Translations under genes and position numbers: made by a program
Notes under the pieces: model-generated
The model's input: only the letters and a program-made list of their open reading frames with translations
The model's database searches: none
What the model was told of the DNA's origin: nothing
In this document: positions 55,473-62,802 of the stretch, one piece after another
Layout of the letters: the number at the start of each line of letters is the position of its first letter
Position numbering within the stretch: position 1 is the first letter of the stretch
DNA from: Chitinophaga sp. LS1
GTDB lineage: Bacteria > Bacteroidota > Bacteroidia > Chitinophagales > Chitinophagaceae
Assembly (NCBI RefSeq): GCF_034274695.1
Contig: NZ_CP128362.1
Span: 5,210,501-5,274,500 of the forward strand
DNA length: 64,000 nt
Reading direction: 5' to 3'

Positions 55473-55513
55473 AAAAGGTTCAATAGTCGGCAAAACTGGT
55501 CTAAAAGTCGGTT
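55473..55513 (-). promoter_or_regulatory. AraC-type operator candidate upstream of the araC-like gene
   Basis: The second copy of the 41-bp element, starting 57 bp upstream of the regulator start. Conserved blocks are AAAAGGTT, GTCGG and TGGTCT, then GTCGGTT (plus-strand spelling). Because the GH30 gene starts 80 bp to the right on the other strand, the element may affect that promoter too. Confidence 0.6.
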
Positions 55514-55592
55514 TGATTCCGGTTAATTTTCATTGTCTGATTGACAATTAAAAATAATATGCCTACCTTGTTTTGAATCCATGTTTAAATAA

Positions 55593-57101
55593 ATGAAACG
55601 GTCTCGCTTTACAATCATGCTGCTCATGACGGCTGCCTTTGCCCATGCCCAGCAGCGCATTACAATTGATGTCAACAAAAAGGCGCAGGTAATAGATAAT
55701 ATAGGTTCTTCCGGTGCCTGGTTTTCGGAGGGGATAGGTAAATACTGGCCGCCGGAGGTACGGGAGCAGATGGCCCGTTGGCTTTTTAGTAAGGGACTTA
55801 ATAAGGATGGTTCGCCGGAGGGGATCGGGCTTTCCAGCTGGCGGTTTAATATTGGTGGTGGTACGGCGGAGCAGGGGGACAGTAGTGGAATAAAGGATTT
55901 CAGGAAGCGTGCGGAGTGTTTTTTGAAACCGGATGGCACCTATGACTGGTCTAAGCAGTCAGGATATCTTTGGTTTACGAAAAAGGCGAAGGATTATGGC
56001 GTAGAAACATTAATTGCATTCTCGAATACGCCACCGGTATGGATGAACCAGAATGGGTTGGGGTATAAGACAGAGAAGGATCATCGGTCTAATCTGAAGC
56101 TAGATCAGTATGATGCGTATGCTGCATTTTTAACGAATGTGTGGCAGCATTTTGATAAGGAAGGATTGCATTTTGATTATATCAGTCCAGTGAATGAACC
56201 ACAGTGGGATTGGAGTCATCCTTATGGGGATGCGGATCAGGAAGGTACTGCGTGGACGAATAGTGAGGTGGTAAGAATTGCGGGGGCGTTGGATACTGCA
56301 CTCAATAAGGTGAGGGCCAAAACGAAGATATTACTTTCCGAAGCCGGACATCTGGAATATCTGTATGCGCAGCAAGGGACGGCTTCGCATCAGATACAGG
56401 CATTGAAAGCCGGTGGTGTTTACAAGCTTTCTCATGTACCGGCTATTATTGGTGGGCATAGTTATTTTACAGATAAGGGAGATAGCAGCAGGAGAGCGAT
56501 TCGTAAGCATGTGGCAGATACGGCATCCAAATATGGTCTGCAGTACTGGCAAACGGAGTATTCCATGTTGGCGGATGGATACAAAGATGGGCATGATGGG
56601 CCGCGTACAGCCATGGATTGTGCGTTGTTCCTTGCGAAAGTGATGCATGATGATTTTGTATATGGAAATGCTGCGGCATGGCAGTTTTGGAATAGCTGGG
56701 AGCCGGGAAAGTCTGATATGGATACGAGGTATTATCTGGTGGCATTGCATCCGAAGGATAAAACGTATAAAGATGGTACGGTGACGGCGGTAAAGAATTT
56801 GTGGGCGCTGGGACAGTATAGCAGATTCGTAAGGCCGGGAATGCAGAGAGTGATGGCGGAGAGCAGGGATGAGGATGTGTTGGTGAGTGCATTTGTAAGT
56901 AAGAAGCAGGTGGTGTTGGTGTGTGTGAACTATGGGGAGAAGGCTGTTGTAGTGAATATGGAGGTGAAGGGAAGAAAGGTAAAGAAGGTGAGGTATTATG
57001 AAACCAGTAAGGAAGAGGATATGAAATTGCATGAAGTTCGTTCAGGGAATGAACAGATTGAACTGAAGGAGAGGAGTGTGGTGACGGTGGTGATGGAGTA
57101 G
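55593..57101 (+). CDS. Secreted GH30-family glycoside hydrolase
   Basis: The 502-residue enzyme has a signal peptide (MLLMTAAFAHAQ). The (beta/alpha)8 barrel of the O-glycosyl hydrolase family 30 is evident from the acid/base Glu202 in ISPVNEPQW, the nucleophile Glu322 in QYWQTEYSML, and the barrel strands IGLSSWRFNIGGGTAEQ and VETLIAFSNTPPVWMNQNG. The C-terminal beta sandwich continues to the end (about 415-502). GH30 members cleave beta-1,6-galactan, beta-1,6-glucan, xylan or glucosylceramide; the NIGGG spelling resembles the galactanase/fucosidase-like subfamilies, but I cannot be sure. A weak -7 TACCTTG (55564-55570) precedes it and a terminator follows. The last 300 bp are markedly G-rich. 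Confidence 0.88.
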   Translation: MKRSRFTIMLLMTAAFAHAQQRITIDVNKKAQVIDNIGSSGAWFSEGIGKYWPPEVREQMARWLFSKGLNKDGSPEGIGLSSWRFNIGGGTAEQGDSSGIKDFRKRAECFLKPDGTYDWSKQSGYLWFTKKAKDYGVETLIAFSNTPPVWMNQNGLGYKTEKDHRSNLKLDQYDAYAAFLTNVWQHFDKEGLHFDYISPVNEPQWDWSHPYGDADQEGTAWTNSEVVRIAGALDTALNKVRAKTKILLSEAGHLEYLYAQQGTASHQIQALKAGGVYKLSHVPAIIGGHSYFTDKGDSSRRAIRKHVADTASKYGLQYWQTEYSMLADGYKDGHDGPRTAMDCALFLAKVMHDDFVYGNAAAWQFWNSWEPGKSDMDTRYYLVALHPKDKTYKDGTVTAVKNLWALGQYSRFVRPGMQRVMAESRDEDVLVSAFVSKKQVVLVCVNYGEKAVVVNMEVKGRKVKKVRYYETSKEEDMKLHEVRSGNEQIELKERSVVTVVME

Positions 57102-57122
57102 AAAGAGTAGTAGATATTTGGA

Positions 57123-57157
57123 GGCTCGTAAAACCTTGTTTTACGAGCCTTGTTTTT
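57123..57157 (+). terminator. Terminator after the GH30 gene
   Basis: GGCTCGTAAAA / TTTTACGAGCC is a perfect 11-bp stem with a 5-nt loop and a T-rich tail. Confidence 0.85.
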
Positions 57158-57232
57158 GAGTAAAAGGGTGAGTAGTGGAGGGTTTGGAAGGAATGAACAA
57201 GGAATGAACAGGAAAGTAATTGGGGGAAGATA

Positions 57233-57240
57233 TAGATTTG
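57233..57240 (+). promoter_or_regulatory. -7 promoter element of the small gene pair
   Basis: TAGATTTG fits TAnnTTTG. The ATG at 57245 follows after four bases (GAGG), giving either a leaderless mRNA or a start where GGAGG serves as ribosome site for a longer transcript. Confidence 0.45.
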
Positions 57241-57244
57241 GAGG

Positions 57245-57712
57245 ATGAACTTAGAGAAGTATTTATTCGAAGCCAACGAAGACCGGACAACGTTCACATT
57301 TGAAAGCCTGGGGCCAAATGGGACGATTAGCAAGACGATCAAATACTTTGAAATAGGACGGCTACCTGATGGAACTCCTATTCTGAATTTAGGATTTGGT
57401 GATGCTGATGATAGTCCGAATGAATTTAATGATAGCATTACTTCAAATAATGGAGATAGAAGTAAGGTTTTAGCAACGGTAGCAAATACTATTTTCAATA
57501 TTTTCAGCCATTGGGGTAATGCAGTAATTCTTGTTATAGGAGGAACACCCGCCAGAAATAGATTATATCAAATGGGCATAAATGCAAACAAAGCGGAAAT
57601 TGACTCTCATTTTGATATACTAGGCAGAACTCCCATGGGCTGGGAGTATTTCAAAAAAGGGGTAAATTATACGGCATTTATGGCCAAAAAGAAAAACTAT
57701 AAAATTGAATAA
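57245..57712 (+). CDS. Small protein resembling the DUF6934 family, first gene of a pair
   Basis: The 155-residue protein has no signal peptide or membrane segment. It has an N-terminal beta-rich part (YLFEANEDRTTFTFESLGPNGTISKTIKYF), a helical centre (GDRSKVLATVANTIFNIF) and a strand-helix end (VILVIGGTPARNRLYQMGINAN... GWEYFKKGVNYTAFMAKKK). I associate this pattern with DUF6934, a Bacteroidota family of unknown function, with limited certainty. The next gene starts one base after the stop. The length, pairing and own promoter are reminiscent of toxin-antitoxin modules, but no catalytic motif was seen. Confidence 0.65.
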   Translation: MNLEKYLFEANEDRTTFTFESLGPNGTISKTIKYFEIGRLPDGTPILNLGFGDADDSPNEFNDSITSNNGDRSKVLATVANTIFNIFSHWGNAVILVIGGTPARNRLYQMGINANKAEIDSHFDILGRTPMGWEYFKKGVNYTAFMAKKKNYKIE

Positions 57713-57713
57713 C

Positions 57714-57905
57714 ATGACTAAGCAAGTACCACTTACCTGGGAGGAATATTGTAGTAAATTCCCCAAACCGGGCATTTTAATAATGACCCCGGAACAAGAA
57801 GCAGCTATTAACAATAGCCCTTATTTTAAAGAGAAAAATGAAAGGGCCATACGTATTCTGAAGGAACATCCACTCCCCTGGGGTGAAATCATTTGGAAAG
57901 ATTAA
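57714..57905 (+). CDS. Small acidic protein, second gene of the pair
   Basis: The start is ATG 57714, one base after the preceding stop; a TTG at 57705 would overlap it. The 63-residue protein (TKQVPLTWEEYCSKFPKPGI..., ending PLPWGEIIWKD) is Trp- and Pro-rich with a charged helix in the middle. No family recognised. Tight coupling to the upstream gene indicates joint function. It is followed by a terminator. Confidence 0.6.
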   Translation: MTKQVPLTWEEYCSKFPKPGILIMTPEQEAAINNSPYFKEKNERAIRILKEHPLPWGEIIWKD

Positions 57906-57931
57906 TCTCCCTTCAAGAACCAACCAATACC

Positions 57932-57972
57932 CCCCATTAGCACATTTAAACCAATGCGCTAATGGGGTTTTT
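57932..57972 (+). terminator. Terminator after the small gene pair
   Basis: CCCCATTAGC / GCTAATGGGG is a perfect 10-bp stem with a 16-nt loop, followed by TTTTTAT. Confidence 0.85.
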
Positions 57973-58030
57973 ATTCTCGTCCTTCCTCCCCAATAGGAAT
58001 GTATAGGACAGTTGCCCCAACCCCATTCCC

Positions 58031-58063
58031 TACATTTGAAAAATCAGATAGTGTAGCCACTAT
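58031..58063 (+). promoter_or_regulatory. Promoter of the rhamnose operon with a small dyad
   Basis: A perfect -7 element TACATTTG (58031-58038) is followed by the dyad ATAGTG-TAGC-CACTAT (58048-58063) in the leader. The ATG lies at 58110. The dyad may be an operator for a rhamnose regulator, none of which is in the window. Confidence 0.5.
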
Positions 58064-58109
58064 TCAAATTCCACAGTTAAACTAGATAAAAACCACAATT
58101 CCACTATTT

Positions 58110-59165
58110 ATGCAAGCTATTCTTGGTGTATTTTTTCATTTCATCGGAGGCTTTGCCTCGGGCAGTTTTTACATCCCATTTAAAAAAGTTAAAAACTGGG
58201 CCTGGGAAAGTTACTGGATAGTAGGCGGATTCTTTTCCTGGCTGATCGTGCCCTTCCTCGCAGCATGGATCACCATCCCCGACTTCCTTAGCATCATCCG
58301 CGCGACTGACGGCACTACACTATTCTGGACCTATCTGATGGGCGTATTATGGGGCATCGGCGGTCTCACCTTCGGTCTCACCATGCGCTACCTGGGAATG
58401 TCTCTTGGTATGTCTGTAGCCCTCGGCTACACTTCTGCTTTCGGCGCATTGATCCCGCCTATTTACAGGGATCTCTTCACCAGCGACACCGCCCATACTT
58501 TTTCTTCCATGATTCATCACATCAGCGGACAACTCGTCCTTGCCGGTGTGGCCGTTTGTTTACTCGGTATTGCCATCTGCGGGAAAGCCGGGATGATGAA
58601 AGAAAATGAACTGTCAGATGATCAGAAGAAAGAGAGCATATCTGAGTTCAATCTGAAAAAAGGATTGATCGTAGGTACAGTATCAGGTATCCTCAGCGCC
58701 TGTTTCAACTTCGGTATCGAAGCAGGAAAACCAATGGCTGCCATTGCGATCCAGCAGGGGTGCAACCCGCTCTTTCAGAATAATGTCATCTTCGTGGTGC
58801 TGCTCTGGGGCGGTTTAACTACCAACCTGTTCTGGTGTTTGCTGCTGAATGCACGTAATAAAACCTTCAGCGATTATACCAATAAGAAAACGCCACTGGC
58901 AGGCAATTATTTCTTTGCTGCTATTGCCGGTACGACCTGGTTCTTCCAGTTCTTTTTCTATGGAATGGGTGAGAGCAAACTGGGAAATGGCGCCAGTTCA
59001 TGGATATTGCATATGGCATTTATCATTATGATTTCCAGCCTGTGGGGAATTACATTGAAAGAATGGAAAGGCGTGAGTTCGGCGACGTTTAAAACTATAC
59101 TGGCAGGTGTATTGACGATTATGATTTCAGTGTTGCTGGTGGGTTATGGTAATTCGCTAGGATAA
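58110..59165 (+). CDS. rhaT: L-rhamnose/proton symporter
   Basis: The 351-residue membrane protein has about ten hydrophobic helices. The start MQAILGVFFHFIGGFASGSFYIPFKKVKNWAWESYW and the block GLTFGLTMRYLGMSLGMSVALGYTSAFGALIPPI are signatures of the RhaT family. It imports L-rhamnose across the inner membrane with protons. It opens an operon with the aldolase/dehydrogenase fusion, isomerase and kinase. It has its own promoter and a 110-bp leader after the preceding terminator. Confidence 0.95.
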   Translation: MQAILGVFFHFIGGFASGSFYIPFKKVKNWAWESYWIVGGFFSWLIVPFLAAWITIPDFLSIIRATDGTTLFWTYLMGVLWGIGGLTFGLTMRYLGMSLGMSVALGYTSAFGALIPPIYRDLFTSDTAHTFSSMIHHISGQLVLAGVAVCLLGIAICGKAGMMKENELSDDQKKESISEFNLKKGLIVGTVSGILSACFNFGIEAGKPMAAIAIQQGCNPLFQNNVIFVVLLWGGLTTNLFWCLLLNARNKTFSDYTNKKTPLAGNYFFAAIAGTTWFFQFFFYGMGESKLGNGASSWILHMAFIIMISSLWGITLKEWKGVSSATFKTILAGVLTIMISVLLVGYGNSLG

Positions 59166-59198
59166 AAAATCAAGACAAAAATATTTAAACATACATAC

Positions 59199-61316
59199 AT
59201 GATTCAGTCTGTAAATTTCAAGCACGTAAGCTACTTATGGGATGAGGAAAAGGCCGCCGCAATGGCCGGTGACGAAGTAGGCCTGTTAATCTACCGCTCT
59301 AACCTCCTGGGCGCAGATCTTCGCTTAACAAACTATGGCGGTGGTAATACTTCCTGCAAAGCCATGGCCAAAGACCCGCTTACCGGAAAACAAACAGAAG
59401 TGATGTGGGTAAAAGGCTCGGGTGGTGACCTAGGCACCCTCAAACGTAGCGGACTCGCCGCTTTGTACGTAGACCGCCTGCACAGCCTCGAAAATATTTA
59501 CAATGGCATTCAGATGGAAGATGAAATGGTTGAACTCTTCAACCACTGCATTTACGACCTGAAATCCAAAGCTCCTTCTATCGATACTCCCCTGCATGGC
59601 TTCCTGCCATTCAAACATATCGATCACCTGCATCCGGATGCTGCCATCGCTATCGCTGCGGCCAAAGATGGTGAACGTATCACACGGGAACTCTTTAACG
59701 GCACCATCGGTTGGGTGCCCTGGCAGCGCCCTGGCTTCGACCTCGGCCTGCAACTCCGCCAATGTTTGCAGGAGAACCCGGGTATCCGGGGCATCATGCT
59801 CGGCTCTCACGGTCTCTTCACCTGGGGTGATACCGCCTACGAAAGCTATATCAATACCCTCGAAGTAATAGAGCGCTGCGCTTCTTACCTCGAAGATAAT
59901 TATAACAAAAAACGCCCCGTATTCGGTGGCGCTAAAAGTGCTCCTGCTGCTCCTGAAGTACGTAAAAAACAAGCCGCTGCACTGGCGCCTGTTTTACGTG
60001 GACTTTGCTCCGGCCATACCCGTATGATCGGGCACTTTACCGATGATCCACGTGTATTGGAGTTTATTAATTCCAACGACCTCGATCGACTGGCGCCATT
60101 GGGTACCAGCTGTCCTGACCACTTCCTGCGTACTAAAATCAGTCCGCTGGTGCTGGACCTGGACCCACTGGCATCACTCGATGACGTAGCTACTGTGAAA
60201 CAACAACTGGCGCCTGCATTTGCAGCTTACCGCCAGATGTATACTGAATACTACAATACCTGCCGTCATGATAACAGCCCTGCACTGCGTGATCCGAATC
60301 CGGTAGTGATCCTCTATTCTGGTATCGGTATGTTTACTTTTTCAAAAGATAAACAAACTGCCCGCGTAGCTGCTGAATTTTATATCAACGCTATCAACGT
60401 AATGAAAGGCGCAGAAGCTATTTCTGAATACACCGCCTTACCCCGTCAGGAAGCATTTGATATAGAATACTGGTTGCTCGAAGAAGCAAAACTGCAACGT
60501 ATGCCTAAGCCGAAAGCTTTATCTGGTCGCATTGCCCTGGTAACAGGTAGCGCTGGTGGTATCGGTAAAGCAATCGCTAAGAAATTCGCTGACGAAGGCG
60601 CATGCGTTGTCATCAATGACAACGATGCCGGCCGTCTTGAAAAAGCAAAAGTCGAATTCCAGAAACAATATGGTCCCGATGTATTTGCTGCAGCTATACT
60701 CGACGTGACTAAATCTGCTGATATCAATGAAGCATTCGCTGTAGGCGCCCTGGCATTTGGTGGGGTAGACCTCGTAGTGAACTGTGCGGGTCTGTCTATC
60801 TCCAAACCACTGGAAGCACATACCGAAAAAGACTGGGATCTGCTGTATGATGTATTGGTAAAAGGTCAGTTCCTCGTCACGCAGGCTGGCGTAGCAATCA
60901 TGCGTAAACAGGATATGGGTGGCGATGTGCTGAACATCGTAAGCAAAAACGCCCTCATGAGTGGTCCTAACAACGCGGGGTATGGTTCTGCGAAAGCTGC
61001 ACAGCTGCACCTGAGCCGCCTCAATGCCGCTGAATTAGGAAAAGACAATATCCGCGTAAACGTCATCAACCCTGATGCTGTGATCGCTGATAGTAAAATA
61101 TGGGAAGGTGATTGGGCTGCAGGTCGTGCCAAAGCTTATGGCATCTCTGTAGAAGAACTGCCTGGTTACTACGCAAAACGTACCCTGCTCAATCAGATCA
61201 TATTACCTGAGGATATTGCCAACGCCTGCTTCGCACTGACTGGTGGCTTGCTGAACAAGTCAACCGGAAACGTGGTGAACGTGGATGGTGGTGTGGCGAC
61301 AGCCTTTGTAAGATAA
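59199..61316 (+). CDS. Bifunctional L-rhamnulose-1-phosphate aldolase / L-lactaldehyde dehydrogenase
   Basis: The 705-residue cytoplasmic enzyme fuses two activities. The N-terminal class II aldolase domain (about residues 20-270) has TNYGGGNTSCKA and the zinc site HGFLPFKHIDHLHPD plus SHGLFTWG; it splits rhamnulose-1-phosphate into dihydroxyacetone phosphate and L-lactaldehyde. A linker with RMPKPKALSG leads to a short-chain dehydrogenase (about residues 440-705) with the NAD loop ALVTGSAGGIGKAIA and the active pair Tyr595/Lys599 in YGSAKAA, which oxidises lactaldehyde to L-lactate. This fused form is known from Bacteroidota and Bacillus (RhaE-like). The start at 59199 follows rhaT by 33 bases. 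Confidence 0.95.
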   Translation: MIQSVNFKHVSYLWDEEKAAAMAGDEVGLLIYRSNLLGADLRLTNYGGGNTSCKAMAKDPLTGKQTEVMWVKGSGGDLGTLKRSGLAALYVDRLHSLENIYNGIQMEDEMVELFNHCIYDLKSKAPSIDTPLHGFLPFKHIDHLHPDAAIAIAAAKDGERITRELFNGTIGWVPWQRPGFDLGLQLRQCLQENPGIRGIMLGSHGLFTWGDTAYESYINTLEVIERCASYLEDNYNKKRPVFGGAKSAPAAPEVRKKQAAALAPVLRGLCSGHTRMIGHFTDDPRVLEFINSNDLDRLAPLGTSCPDHFLRTKISPLVLDLDPLASLDDVATVKQQLAPAFAAYRQMYTEYYNTCRHDNSPALRDPNPVVILYSGIGMFTFSKDKQTARVAAEFYINAINVMKGAEAISEYTALPRQEAFDIEYWLLEEAKLQRMPKPKALSGRIALVTGSAGGIGKAIAKKFADEGACVVINDNDAGRLEKAKVEFQKQYGPDVFAAAILDVTKSADINEAFAVGALAFGGVDLVVNCAGLSISKPLEAHTEKDWDLLYDVLVKGQFLVTQAGVAIMRKQDMGGDVLNIVSKNALMSGPNNAGYGSAKAAQLHLSRLNAAELGKDNIRVNVINPDAVIADSKIWEGDWAAGRAKAYGISVEELPGYYAKRTLLNQIILPEDIANACFALTGGLLNKSTGNVVNVDGGVATAFVR

Positions 61317-61324
61317 ACAACCCC

Positions 61325-61358
61325 GGCAAGGCTTGCAAAGCAATATGCAGGCCTTGCC
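61325..61358 (+). other. Hairpin in the rhamnose operon, aldolase-isomerase gap
   Basis: GGCAAGGCTTGC / GCAGGCCTTGCC pairs at 11 of 12 positions with a 10-nt loop. It lacks a T-run, so an mRNA stabilising or processing role is more likely than termination. Confidence 0.45.
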
Positions 61359-61405
61359 TATCCGGCATATTTTCGTTAAATTGAATCACGCGCAAAATTC
61401 TGGTT

Positions 61406-62680
61406 ATGAATATCGAAAAATTCCACATTTCTGATTTTAACGACGCCCGCAAACAAGCCCACGATCGCAATTTTCAGCATATCTCTGAAAAAGTCAACCA
61501 TCTCAATGAGGTTCTTGAAAAACTGGAAGAATTCCAGGTAGCTATTCCGAGTTGGGCCCTTGGCACCGGCGGTACCCGCTTTGGCCGTTTTTCCGGTGGT
61601 GGTGAACCGCGTAACCTGGAAGAAAAGATCACTGACATCGGTTTGCTGCATGCCCTGAACCGCAGCAGTGGCGCTGTTTCATTGCATATCCCATGGGATA
61701 TTCCTGAAAACACAGCAAACATCAAAGCCCTCGCTGCACAATACGACATCCGTTTTGATGCCGTAAATTCAAATACCTTTCAGGATCAGCCCGGACAGGA
61801 ATATAGCTATAAGTTCGGCTCTCTGCACCATACTGACAAAGGTGTTAGACAACAAGCCGTAGAACACAACATCGAAGTGATCCGCTACGGAATAGAACTT
61901 GGCTCTAACGCACTCAGCATCTGGCTGGCTGATGGCTCCTGCTTCCCTGGTCAGCTCAATTTCCGTGGTGCATTTAAACGTACTTACGAAAGTCTCCAGG
62001 ATATCTATGCAGCACTGCCTGACGACTGGAAAGTTTACATCGAATACAAAGCCTTCGAACCCAATTTCTATAGCACTACTATCGGCGACTGGGGTCAATC
62101 CCTTTTATTTGCCAATAAACTAGGTCCGAAAGCCCAGACATTGGTTGACCTGGGACATCACCTCGCGAATGCAAATATCGAGCAGATTGTAGCCCTCCTC
62201 CTTATGGAAGGCAAGCTGGCCGGATTCCATTTCAATGACTCCAAGTATGGTGATGACGACCTCACAGTAGGTAGCATCAACCCTTATCAGTTATTCCTCA
62301 TCTTCAATGAACTGGTAGAAGGTATGGATGCCCGTAGTATGCACCACGCCAGCGACCTTGGCTGGATGATCGATGCTTCTCACAATGTAAAAGATCCGTT
62401 AGAAGATCTGCTGCAATCAGTAGAAGCCATCAAGATCGCTTACGCACAGGCGCTACTGGTTGATACCAAAGCACTACAGGCTGCACAGCAGAATAATGAT
62501 GCAGTAGCCGCACAGGAGATACTGCAACAGGCTTACCGCACAGATGTACGCCCACTGGTTGCACAGGCCCGCCTGAATGCAGGTGGTGTACTGGATCCGA
62601 TTGCGTTTTACCGCCAGTATAAGGTGAGAGAAAACCTGATCAAAGAGAGAGGATTGAAGACGGTCGCAACAGGCCTGTAA
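61406..62680 (+). CDS. L-rhamnose isomerase of the TIM-barrel sugar isomerase type
   Basis: The 424-residue TIM-barrel protein converts L-rhamnose to L-rhamnulose. Metal- and substrate-binding residues are visible in WKVYIEYKAFEPNFYSTTIGDWG, TLVDLGHHLANANIE, HFNDSKYGDDDL and ARSMHHASDLGWMIDASHN. This group (RhaI) is related to xylose-isomerase-like enzymes and distinct from E. coli RhaA. The gene follows the aldolase by 89 bases and precedes the kinase, completing the phosphorylated rhamnose route. Confidence 0.92.
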   Translation: MNIEKFHISDFNDARKQAHDRNFQHISEKVNHLNEVLEKLEEFQVAIPSWALGTGGTRFGRFSGGGEPRNLEEKITDIGLLHALNRSSGAVSLHIPWDIPENTANIKALAAQYDIRFDAVNSNTFQDQPGQEYSYKFGSLHHTDKGVRQQAVEHNIEVIRYGIELGSNALSIWLADGSCFPGQLNFRGAFKRTYESLQDIYAALPDDWKVYIEYKAFEPNFYSTTIGDWGQSLLFANKLGPKAQTLVDLGHHLANANIEQIVALLLMEGKLAGFHFNDSKYGDDDLTVGSINPYQLFLIFNELVEGMDARSMHHASDLGWMIDASHNVKDPLEDLLQSVEAIKIAYAQALLVDTKALQAAQQNNDAVAAQEILQQAYRTDVRPLVAQARLNAGGVLDPIAFYRQYKVRENLIKERGLKTVATGL

Positions 62681-62748
62681 TCCTGGCCGGTTATAGACTC
62701 AGGATCACCGCCACTTCTAATGCCCATTTACATATTGAGATTGAGATT

Positions 62749-62789
62749 GAATTTGTCAATGTGCAAAAGGCATATTGACAAATTCTTTT
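62749..62789 (+). terminator. Terminator-like hairpin inside the rhamnose operon
   Basis: A perfect 12-bp inverted repeat GAATTTGTCAAT (62749-62760) / ATTGACAAATTC (62774-62785) with a 13-nt loop is followed by TTTTC, 17 bases before the kinase ATG. It may reduce kinase expression, act as operator, or separate two transcripts. Confidence 0.55.
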
Positions 62790-62802
62790 CTAAACAGCAG
62801 CC

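Noticed and set aside
56331..57498. Long minus-strand frames opposite the GH30 gene (343 and 233 codons)
   Set aside because: They run through the GH30 terminator and into the next gene; composition (Pro/Ser/His-rich) is that of a shadow frame.
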